Below, piece by piece: positions 43,107 through 50,228 of a stretch of 64,000 bases of DNA. Below the pieces are notes generated by a model, which made no database searches, had not been told where the DNA came from, and saw only the letters and a program-made list of their open reading frames with translations. The stretch lies in the NCBI GenBank assembly GCA_029250885.1, contig JAQXEK010000038.1, positions 32,051-96,050 of the forward strand, given 5' to 3'. The stretch comes from Planctomycetota bacterium. Lineage in GTDB: Bacteria; Planctomycetota; UBA1135; GCA-002686595. The first letter of the stretch is position 1. Each line of letters starts with the position of its first letter. Position numbers and translations under genes: made by a program.

Positions 43107-43322
43107 GGTATAGGATTGACTGTAAGTCACTTGAATGTAAGGCTTTAGGTGGCAATTGGTTCAGTTTCTAGCTTTCTAAACCCCGGTTTCTAGCCTCGAA
43201 ACCCACTTTTCTCTCAAAAACGCCCTTGCTTCGCACCGGGTTTTGTGGCCCTGTGGGGGTGTTCCGGGAGTCCGGAACGCCAACCAAACCTGCCCAATCC
43301 ACCAGCGAGCGCTGGTCTGGGC

Positions 43323-43328
43323 TATCAC
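43323..43328 (+). promoter_or_regulatory. Candidate -10 box for the histone-like gene
   Basis: TATCAC lies 12 bases before the ATG at 43341, with an AGGA sequence between. An upstream 7-bp hairpin GTTCCGG/CCGGAAC (43261-43278) could be an operator. The first part of the gap, 43107-43260, shows no gene. Confidence 0.3.
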
Positions 43329-43340
43329 TCAGGAACAAAA

Positions 43341-43523
43341 ATGAGCCAGAACTTTGACGATCTTGCAGCCCTTGTGGAAGCAACCCGTGGCGACGTAGAA
43401 AAGGCCGAGGCCGGCAACAAAGCCGCATGCACCCGTGTCCGCAAGGCCATGCAGTCCATGAAGAATCACGCCCAAGAGATCCGTAAGGAGATGCTTGAGG
43501 CCCGTGACGCCGGCGGCAAGTAA
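43341..43523 (+). CDS. Histone H1-like (Hc1-type) small DNA-binding protein
   Basis: A 60-residue basic-acidic helical protein. The block NKAACTRVRKAMQSMKNHAQ matches the core of small histone H1/Hc1-like proteins found in chlamydiae, Bacteroidetes and planctomycetes, usually 55-65 residues. It should bind DNA and condense the nucleoid, though direct evidence is limited for such short forms. The ATG at 43341 has AGGA 6-10 bases upstream; an in-frame ATG at 43245 is too early for the family. It stands alone between a putative promoter and a strong terminator, so it is probably a separate, highly expressed unit. Confidence 0.75.
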   Translation: MSQNFDDLAALVEATRGDVEKAEAGNKAACTRVRKAMQSMKNHAQEIRKEMLEARDAGGK

Positions 43524-43546
43524 GCCCCGCTTCACAACGAAAGCTC

Positions 43547-43583
43547 AAGCGCCCGGCGCCCCAACTTGGGGCGCCGGGCGCTT
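43547..43583 (+). terminator. Terminator after the histone-like gene
   Basis: A 14-bp GC-rich perfect stem (43549-43562 with 43568-43581) has a 5-base loop, extended by AA/TT. The T tract is weak (TTCGCTTTA). It lies 24 bases after the stop and is also placed to end the convergent mqnD transcript. Confidence 0.75.
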
Positions 43584-43610
43584 CGCTTTACCCGAGCCTT
43601 GTTTGGCTCC

Positions 43611-44456
43611 CTAGGCCTGTGCCAGCTCTAGCCCACCTTCTGGTGTCAGCCCCCGGGCCACCCCCAGCCGGTTGAGCGCATGGATCGCAGCACGCCCCTT
43701 GGCACCCAAGTCCTGGGTCCACGCATTTACATAAAGGTCTACATGGCTCCACAGGACCTCGTCCGTGTGTTCCTGGGCGTACCTAGCCATGGTTGGCAGG
43801 CACGCCTCGCGGTTGGCCATGCCCCAGGTCACGGACGCGCGCACGACCCGCGCCAGGCGCTGGGCCGTCTCCATGTCCAAGCTGCGAGCCGCGGCGATGC
43901 CGCCTAGGGGCAGGGGTGACTTGGTCTCGGCTTCCCAGCGCGCGCCTAAATCCTCGGCCAGCTCCAGGCCGCTCTCCTGCCAGGTGAAACGGCCCTCGTG
44001 GATGCATATGCCCAGGTCCGCATTGCTCTGCTCTAGGGCAGGCATGATGTCGCTGAAGACCACGTGGTCGAGCTTCGCGCCCGGGTGCTGCTTTGCCAGG
44101 AACAGCTCCCACAGCAGGGCCGCTGTGGTCAGCTTTCCGGGGGAGAGCACCCGGGGTGTCTGGGGCCGATCGGCGCCGAACCCGGCCCGGGCCAGGACCA
44201 CCGGGCCAACTCCGAAACCTAGGGCCGACCCCGCGGACAGCAGCCGCAGCTGAGGCGCCTGCAGCAGCATCGCGTGGTAGCTCATCTTGGCAACGTCGAA
44301 CCTGCCCGCGGCCATACCTTCGTTCAGCTCCTCCACATCCATGAGCTCGACCTTAAAATCGAAGCCGTCGGTGTCGATCTGGCCGTGCATCAGGGCGTGA
44401 AATGCGAAGGTATCGTTGGGGCAGGTGGAGATGCCCAGTCGCAGGGGGGTGTTCAT
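43611..44456 (-). CDS. mqnD: 1,4-dihydroxy-6-naphthoate synthase MqnD
   Basis: A 281-residue enzyme of the futalosine route to menaquinone that cleaves cyclic dehypoxanthinyl futalosine to 1,4-dihydroxy-6-naphthoate. The periplasmic-binding-protein-like fold begins with LRLGISTCPNDTFAFHAL, the MqnD signature, and continues with DVEELNEGM, KMSYHAMLL and GICIHEGRFTW. It lacks a signal peptide, so it acts in the cytoplasm. Its ATG overlaps the mqnB stop, giving a two-gene unit. mqnA and mqnC are not in the window. Menaquinone use implies anaerobic or micro-oxic respiratory ability. Confidence 0.94.
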   Translation of the reverse strand: MNTPLRLGISTCPNDTFAFHALMHGQIDTDGFDFKVELMDVEELNEGMAAGRFDVAKMSYHAMLLQAPQLRLLSAGSALGFGVGPVVLARAGFGADRPQTPRVLSPGKLTTAALLWELFLAKQHPGAKLDHVVFSDIMPALEQSNADLGICIHEGRFTWQESGLELAEDLGARWEAETKSPLPLGGIAAARSLDMETAQRLARVVRASVTWGMANREACLPTMARYAQEHTDEVLWSHVDLYVNAWTQDLGAKGRAAIHALNRLGVARGLTPEGGLELAQA

Positions 44457-45118
44457 GGGTTTTGGCTGCCGTTGTGCAGCTCTTCGAGTCGAGCGAGACC
44501 GGCCCGGTGGGCTGCCTCTAGGGCAGCGGCGATGCGCCAGCTCCCGTGGTCGCGGTCGCCGACCTGGTTGGAGATGCCGCGCACGATGTGCAAGGGCACC
44601 TGGGCAAGGTGGCAGGCAAGGGCCACGGCAAAGCCTTCCATGTCCTCGGCAGCAGCCCCTGGGAAGCGCTGTGCGCGACGCTCGGCCATCTGGGCATCGC
44701 CGGCCGCCGCGGACACCGTAAGCAGCAGGGGGCCGCTCCCATCCAGCTTGAGCTCTTCGTATACCGGGCCCGCGCCGCCCTCGTCACCCGGCCACTGGGG
44801 GAAGCCAAGCTCCCGGGGGCCGCGGAAGTCTGCGCAGTCGCCGGCGCCCACGCCATCTACGGCCACACGGCCGAAGGACAGGGCGCTGGCTAGGGGATAT
44901 TGTCCTAGGTCATAGGACCCGGCGATGCCCACCAGCATGACCTCACGGGGCTCGAGGCTAGCGATCAGGGCTGCTGTGCGGGCCGCCGGGGCAATCAGCC
45001 CGAAGCCGCAGAGCTCGACCTGGGCGAGCTCGGGCGGGAAGCCGCCACAGTCCTCAAGGCGGGCTCTCTCCAGGGCTGTAGGCACAAGCAGGAGGGTGCG
45101 TGGCTTCGAGGAATTCAC
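44453..45118 (-). CDS. mqnB: Futalosine hydrolase MqnB
   Basis: A 221-residue nucleoside hydrolase of the phosphorylase superfamily that removes hypoxanthine from futalosine. The signature block AAAEDMEGFAVALACHLAQVPL is intact, with the catalytic Glu/Asp of EDMEG, followed by IVRGISNQVGDRDHGSW. The N-terminal part has LLLVPTALE and LVGIAGSYD. GTG at 45118 (VNSSKPRTLL) is preferred over the far upstream ATG at 45370, which would run through the divergent promoter region. It overlaps mqnD. Confidence 0.92.
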   Translation of the reverse strand: MNSSKPRTLLLVPTALERARLEDCGGFPPELAQVELCGFGLIAPAARTAALIASLEPREVMLVGIAGSYDLGQYPLASALSFGRVAVDGVGAGDCADFRGPRELGFPQWPGDEGGAGPVYEELKLDGSGPLLLTVSAAAGDAQMAERRAQRFPGAAAEDMEGFAVALACHLAQVPLHIVRGISNQVGDRDHGSWRIAAALEAAHRAGLARLEELHNGSQNP

Positions 45119-45360
45119 TTGGATGTTGGGGCGCTTGGTTGCGGAGGAGCGGGCGGGTGTGCCCGAAAGGTAGCCAATTTTCTCAGTCCTTTCGAAGCTG
45201 GAATGTTCAGACTCTGAATCCACCTGCCCCTGGCCCCATTTTTCCCTTCCCGCATTGGGCAGGATTGCTTCCCATAGTGCTTCTCCCCGGGCGCATCCCC
45301 CTCTTTGTGCGCACCCTCTGTAGGACGGGAGACTTGCCGACCGCTTTCTAAGGAACCTAG

Positions 45361-47106
45361 ATGACCTCACTCTTCCAGCTGTTTTATCGCAGCGCCCTAG
45401 CGCCCCTTCTCTTGGCCACGACCACTGGCGTGGCAGTCGCTGCTGTGGCCCAAAACACCGAGCCCGTCGACATCGAGTCCGCCCCGGCGGCCGTCGAGCC
45501 CGACTACAGCGGAGCGAACCTCCTGATCGAGCTGTCTGCGAAGGATGATCAGGTCATGTCCCACTTGATCGAGCTGACTAGCACCTTTGGCCCGCGCCTG
45601 ACCGGCTCCACGAGCTTGACGAATGCGGGCGAGTGGGCGAAGAAGCGCTTCGCTTCCTATGGACTCCAGGCCAGCACCGAGCGCTGGGGCGAGTTTCCTG
45701 TGGGCTTCGATCGCGGCATCGACTCGGGCTTCATCGTTGGTATTGGCGAGAAGGACGAAGAGGGCAAGCCCTCTGACGTGAAGCTCGAGTTCATCACCAA
45801 CGCCTGGTCGGCTGGAACCGACGGGCCCACCCGCGGCCGCGTAGTGTTGGAGCCCCTGATTGTTGACGAGTTTGACGCCAGCCTGTACGAGGACGCGTGG
45901 ATCCTGCGCCGTCCGCGCAAGGAGCGCCCGACTACCCTCACCCGCCGCAAGCTAGACAAGCTGCTCGCCGAGGCCGGCATGCTGGGCGAGCTGCGTAACA
46001 GTGGCACGACCCTACCCGTGGTCAGCGGCAACCAGAACATCACCTGGGACGACATACCCGAGCACCCCAGCGTGCGCCTCGTCAGCACCAGCTACCAGGT
46101 CCTCATGGACCAACTGATGGCCGAAGGCAGCCCCGGCGTCGAGGTCGAGATCGATCTTCAGCACACCTTCGTTCCGGGGCCCATCGACCTGTACAACGTG
46201 ATCGCCGACATCCCCGGCACCGAATTCCCGGACGAGTACGTCATTGTCGGCGGACACCTCGACTCCTGGGGCGCCGCCGTTGGCGCCCAGGACAACGGCA
46301 CCGGCTGCGCGACCACCTTCGAAGCTGCGCGCTTGCTAATGAAGTCCGGCCTCAAGCCTCGCCGCACAATCCGCTTCATGCTGTGGAGCGGCGAAGAGCA
46401 GGGCCTGTTCGGCTCTCAGGCCTACGCCAAGGCCCACCCCGAGGTCTGCGACGGAGCCAGCGCCGTTCTGGTACACGATGGGGGAGGTAATTACCTCTCC
46501 GGCATCCAAGGCCCCAAGGCCCTGGTCGACGACCTGCGCATGGTCTTTGCGCCCCTGGCCAACCTGAACCCTGAGATGCCCTTTGTCGTCCGCGAGAACC
46601 GCGGCCTTTCCACCTTCGGCATGAGCGACCACGCCTCGTTCACTCAACAGGGCGCCCCAGGTTTCTTCTGGGATCAGTCCGGCGAGCTCGACTACAACTA
46701 CGTGCACCACACCCTTAACGACACCGTCGATATGGTCAACGCGGACTACCAACGGCAGTCCGCCCTAGTCGTCGCCATCGGCGCCCTGGGCATCGCGAAC
46801 CTGGACAGCAAGCTCGACCGCACAGACCTCATCGCCAAGCGCGCGCCGTCTACTAGGAACCGCCGCACTATGGGTGTCTACCTAGACGAAAACACCGTCA
46901 CCGACGTGATTGGAGACTCCCTAGCCAGCAAGGCTAAGTGGAAGTCCGGCGACATCATCATCGCCATCGATGGCGTCGCAGTAACCAGCCGCCAAGAGAT
47001 CGTCACCGAGCTCCAAAAAGGCGACGCCAAAAAGGTAATCACACTGCAGAGGGGCAAAGAGAAGATTGAGTCCACCCTCGAGTGGCCCTCGAAAAAGCGC
47101 CCGTAA
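45361..47106 (+). CDS. Secreted M28-family metallopeptidase with PDZ domain
   Basis: A 581-residue exported aminopeptidase-like enzyme with an N-terminal signal/anchor (about residues 10-30). The M28 zinc core is complete: VGGHLDSWGAAVGAQDNGTGCAT (His and bridging Asp), SGEEQGLFGS (catalytic Glu-Glu), VHDGGGN and YVHHTLNDTVD (last His). A PA-like insertion of about 130 residues precedes the core. The last 80 residues form a PDZ domain (GDIIIAIDGVAVTSRQEIVT). It probably removes N-terminal residues from peptides outside the cytoplasm. AAGGAA lies 6 bases before the ATG. The 242-base gap upstream is shared with divergent mqnB. Confidence 0.92.
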   Translation: MTSLFQLFYRSALAPLLLATTTGVAVAAVAQNTEPVDIESAPAAVEPDYSGANLLIELSAKDDQVMSHLIELTSTFGPRLTGSTSLTNAGEWAKKRFASYGLQASTERWGEFPVGFDRGIDSGFIVGIGEKDEEGKPSDVKLEFITNAWSAGTDGPTRGRVVLEPLIVDEFDASLYEDAWILRRPRKERPTTLTRRKLDKLLAEAGMLGELRNSGTTLPVVSGNQNITWDDIPEHPSVRLVSTSYQVLMDQLMAEGSPGVEVEIDLQHTFVPGPIDLYNVIADIPGTEFPDEYVIVGGHLDSWGAAVGAQDNGTGCATTFEAARLLMKSGLKPRRTIRFMLWSGEEQGLFGSQAYAKAHPEVCDGASAVLVHDGGGNYLSGIQGPKALVDDLRMVFAPLANLNPEMPFVVRENRGLSTFGMSDHASFTQQGAPGFFWDQSGELDYNYVHHTLNDTVDMVNADYQRQSALVVAIGALGIANLDSKLDRTDLIAKRAPSTRNRRTMGVYLDENTVTDVIGDSLASKAKWKSGDIIIAIDGVAVTSRQEIVTELQKGDAKKVITLQRGKEKIESTLEWPSKKRP

Positions 47107-47132
47107 CCTAGGCACTAATTTCATCCAAGGTG

Positions 47133-47176
47133 AGGAGCTCATCCCAGCGTGACTTGGCTGGGATGAGCTCCTTTCC
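47133..47176 (+). terminator. Terminator after the M28 peptidase gene
   Basis: A 16-bp perfect stem (47133-47148 with 47157-47172) has an 8-base loop, followed by TTCCTATT. It lies 26 bases after the stop. Confidence 0.85.
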
Positions 47177-47410
47177 TATTCACCTTCGTAGATGCGCCCC
47201 TACCCCTCCTGGGTCTGGCGGAAATACTCACAGTGGCAGTAAGCGACACAGTGGTAAAGAAGTCCGCCTTGTAGAGGATCTTGCTGCAGAAGATCGGGCT
47301 GTTTCCGGCTTGGCAAGGGGAGTTACAAGGGGCGGTTTCACGGCGAGGGAAACTGGCATTACAGGGGACTCAAGGCATTCTCCTTTATAGCCGATGACTT
47401 GGGGGTACGA

Positions 47411-48313
47411 GTGAGCAGCCCCCATACCGATCCACGGGACAGTCCCGAACAGAAGCCCGATCCCGCACCGATTCGATGCGAGGAGGCCCGGAAGTCCATG
47501 GCCAGGTTCTTGGGCAGCGGCTTCAAGATAGGTGCCGACAGCGAGCGGCAGGAGGCTATGCGCGCCCATATGCAGGTCTGCGAGGCGTGCGCCCAGCACT
47601 ACCGGGATTCTGTCGACCTGACTGCCGCCATGACCGGTGCTCTGCGCTCCAAGGAACAGAGAGAGATCCAAGCGCGCCTGCGCCGAGCCCAAAACCGCCC
47701 ACGACTCGGGGGCATGGGAGCCATGGGCGTGCTGTTCGCCGCGGGTCGTAAGGAGCCGTCCAATCGAGTCAAGCGCATCATCTGGAGGTTGCGGCCGGTG
47801 CTGATCGCATCGTTCTTTATCTTCCTGATGGCCGAGGTGACCAAGCCGGCCGAGCCGGGCCCCGCATTCCGCGTCGATTGGCTAGGCGGAACCCTCGAAC
47901 TGAACGGCAAGCACCTGCGCGACAGTCAGCCCAACCACGGGCTGCCCCGGGGAGCCCAGGTCTTCTCGTTTGAGGAAGCCAGCGCCAAGATCTTCCGCGA
48001 GGAAGGCAGTCTTGTGCTGGGGTCGGACTCTAGCATTCTGGCCGAGCAAGTGGTCCCTGCCCGGCTGCGACTTGTCTATGGCGAGGCGGAGCTCACGGAC
48101 ACCATGCAGCTGACCTCGACCGCCGGCGAGCTGACCCAAGTCGCTGGGCTCTCGAAGGTGTTCCTGCGCGACGAGGTCTTCACCATCGAATGCATCGAGG
48201 GCACGATCGAGGTGATCTCGGCCGGAGTCGATACCGTGCTGCAGCCCGGACAGGTTCTGAACCTAGATCGCCGCGGCATGCCCCAGTCGATGCACACCAA
48301 GCTAAGCCAGTAG
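47411..48313 (+). CDS. Anti-sigma-factor-like membrane protein with FecR-like C-terminus
   Basis: A 300-residue bitopic protein. GTG at 47411 is chosen because GGGGG lies just before it. Residues about 15-65 hold a ZAS-type zinc-binding signature: HMQVCEACAQHY with an upstream Cys (RCEEARKSM). That fold in anti-sigma factors grips an ECF sigma factor in the cytoplasm. A membrane helix lies at about 127-143. The periplasmic part resembles a FecR-type beta domain (QVFSFEEASAKIFREEGSLV, VLQPGQVLNLDR). No sigma factor gene is next to it, so the partner is unknown. The 230-base gap upstream contains no gene. Confidence 0.65.
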   Translation: MSSPHTDPRDSPEQKPDPAPIRCEEARKSMARFLGSGFKIGADSERQEAMRAHMQVCEACAQHYRDSVDLTAAMTGALRSKEQREIQARLRRAQNRPRLGGMGAMGVLFAAGRKEPSNRVKRIIWRLRPVLIASFFIFLMAEVTKPAEPGPAFRVDWLGGTLELNGKHLRDSQPNHGLPRGAQVFSFEEASAKIFREEGSLVLGSDSSILAEQVVPARLRLVYGEAELTDTMQLTSTAGELTQVAGLSKVFLRDEVFTIECIEGTIEVISAGVDTVLQPGQVLNLDRRGMPQSMHTKLSQ

Positions 48314-48380
48314 GACTTGAGTAGCCACGCGCAACTGAAGTCGCGCGCGGAGTCTCTTGGTGTTTTTTTTGGGGCTGGAG

Positions 48381-49646
48381 CTACTCGGAGATAGGGTGCT
48401 CTTCGAGGTACTTGCTCCACTTGTCGGCACTGTACTTGAAGTCTTTCCCAAGCAGGCTCTTTAGGGAGCTACGCAGGGCAGAGCGCTCGTTGAGCCGAAC
48501 CATCTCTTGGCGAACCGAGAGTAGTCGCACGTCCAGTACGGCGCCCTCTGTGATCACATTGACCTTGGGGTTAGCAATCGAGGCACCCTGGGCGACCTCG
48601 ACGTCGAAGTCCTGGATGTAAGCGACCTGCTTGCCGATAAAGATGTGGCTTGCGGGCGGCCGGTAAGAGCCAGCCGAAGAACTAGTCGCTGCCAGCGCGC
48701 TGATCAAGGGCGCTGCGGCTTGCACGAAGCCCAGGGTGCCGAGTGCTTCGGCAGCGTTAGTGCGTACGGCGGGGGACGTGGATCCGAGTGCCTTGACAAA
48801 GGGCTGTGTGATGGCCTCTTGCTTGAGGTCGCGCAGGGTCCGGCTGCACTCAGCGCGGACGTCTTCGGACCCGTCGAGGATGGCCACGCGAACTAGGGCT
48901 TGGACAGTGGACTCCTCGTCCACAGACAGGTCGGAGCGGTGCAGGATCAGTGCGGCTAGCTCGCGGCGTTTCGAGGTGCGATGCCTAAGTTCACCAGCGA
49001 GGGTTGGGCGGATATCGTGATCCCCGAGGTTCGAGAGCAGGTCGCGAATCGCGATCTCCTGGGATGCGCGGGCCATAAACGCGGTGGAGTTAAACCAGGG
49101 TTTAAGGGCGGTGGGCAAGTGCTCGGCCAGAGTCTCTGGCGTGACGTCCACCCGAGGCGTTTTCATGGGCAAGAGGTTTCGGCCGATAAGCGTGAGAGCC
49201 GGGGCGTGGTCGGGATCCTTGCGCAGGCAGAACTCTAGGTGCTCGAGGGCTTCAGGGTACATAGCCTGGTCGATCAGCCACATGGCTTGGTCCGCGCGAT
49301 CATCGGCAAGGGCCATCTTGAGCTTGCGTTCGCGAGCGCGCGCCTCGCGCTTGATGTCACGCACAAGAACGTGCTGGGTGATGGAGCCCGCGGGAAGCGC
49401 TTGCCAATCCTTGCCACTTCGAATCTGCCAGGCGCCGTCGACCATCTTGGAGCGAGCCCGGATCGGGGCTCCCCAGCGGGTATAGAGGATGCGCTCGAGG
49501 TCCTTTTGTAGGTTCTTGTCCGCAATGGGCTCGTCGGAGAGGACCGGAGCATCCTGGGCGATGGATTCTTGGGCCGTGCTTGTGGACGCGCCAAGCATGC
49601 TGAGAGCGATGAGGGCGAGTTGGTTACGGCGAGCAGAGAGCTTCAT
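48381..49646 (-). CDS. Secreted protein with HEAT-like repeats
   Basis: A 421-residue exported protein with a signal peptide of about 25 residues (ALSMLGASTSTA). After a mixed helical region of about 190 residues, it has HEAT/PBS-lyase-like helical repeats (IRPTLAGELRHRTSKRRELAALILHR, AVRTNAAEALGTLGFVQAAAPLISALA). The C-terminal 90 residues are beta-rich and not recognised. The function is unknown; such proteins are usually scaffolds. AT-rich stretch TATAAA on the minus strand near 49750 could be its promoter, about 100 bases upstream of the ATG. It converges with the anti-sigma-like gene. Confidence 0.7.
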   Translation of the reverse strand: MKLSARRNQLALIALSMLGASTSTAQESIAQDAPVLSDEPIADKNLQKDLERILYTRWGAPIRARSKMVDGAWQIRSGKDWQALPAGSITQHVLVRDIKREARARERKLKMALADDRADQAMWLIDQAMYPEALEHLEFCLRKDPDHAPALTLIGRNLLPMKTPRVDVTPETLAEHLPTALKPWFNSTAFMARASQEIAIRDLLSNLGDHDIRPTLAGELRHRTSKRRELAALILHRSDLSVDEESTVQALVRVAILDGSEDVRAECSRTLRDLKQEAITQPFVKALGSTSPAVRTNAAEALGTLGFVQAAAPLISALAATSSSAGSYRPPASHIFIGKQVAYIQDFDVEVAQGASIANPKVNVITEGAVLDVRLLSVRQEMVRLNERSALRSSLKSLLGKDFKYSADKWSKYLEEHPISE

Positions 49647-49764
49647 GGGGCAGGAGTCAGAGGCGCGTTAGAAAAGGACGGTTGCGGTATGAGGGGCTAG
49701 GTGGCGGCTGGTCTCGGGTCTCGCGCTTTGTCGGGGACTTTTTATATTAGGGGACTCGCCGATC

Positions 49765-50061
49765 TTATGGCTCGTAAAGGTGGGGTTCGTAATCGGGGAG
49801 CGATGTCGGGGCTCGCTCTAATGCAAGCTGGGGAAGTCTAGAAAGTGCGGAAGGCACTCGTCCTCCTGCCGAGTAGGGAGAAGCGCTCAAGAGGAGCAAG
49901 TCTTGGTCCAGCCTTGTCTCGATGCCGTCCCAATAGGTATGCAGCCACAGGCAGAAGGCTACGGGATAGGCCAGAACTAACAAAATCTGGCAGAGCACAC
50001 GGTGCGAATCTTCGCGGTGACGGGCGATGCCCTGGCTTGTTGGCGCGGTTGGATTCGACAC
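49765..50061 (-). CDS. Possible small membrane protein
   Basis: A 98-residue frame with a GTG start and no clear ribosome-binding site. One hydrophobic stretch (VLCQILLVLAYPVAFCLWLH, about residues 22-41) could span the membrane, and the rest is polar and unrecognised. It lies 167 bases beyond comEC on the same strand. The surrounding region 49647-50228 shows nothing else convincing; overlapping plus-strand frames look like shadows. Low confidence that it is real. Confidence 0.3.
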   Translation of the reverse strand: MSNPTAPTSQGIARHREDSHRVLCQILLVLAYPVAFCLWLHTYWDGIETRLDQDLLLLSASPYSAGGRVPSALSRLPQLALERAPTSLPDYEPHLYEP

Positions 50062-50228
50062 AAAGTCTAGAGCCTCCGCTGGTCGAATCTCTGAGCGGCA
50101 TCGGTGTTGTCAAACTCGGCTGGCAGTCCGCGATGGGCGAAGCTACGGATCGGTCTTCACACTGCAGCCATCCCAGGCAGCGGCTATCCGCAAGGGAGGG
50201 TGCTCACGTACAAGTCTACGCAGAGGAC

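Noticed and set aside
47130..47410. Small gene between the M28 peptidase and the anti-sigma-like gene
   Set aside because: The 86-codon frame begins inside the terminator stem and its product has no pattern.
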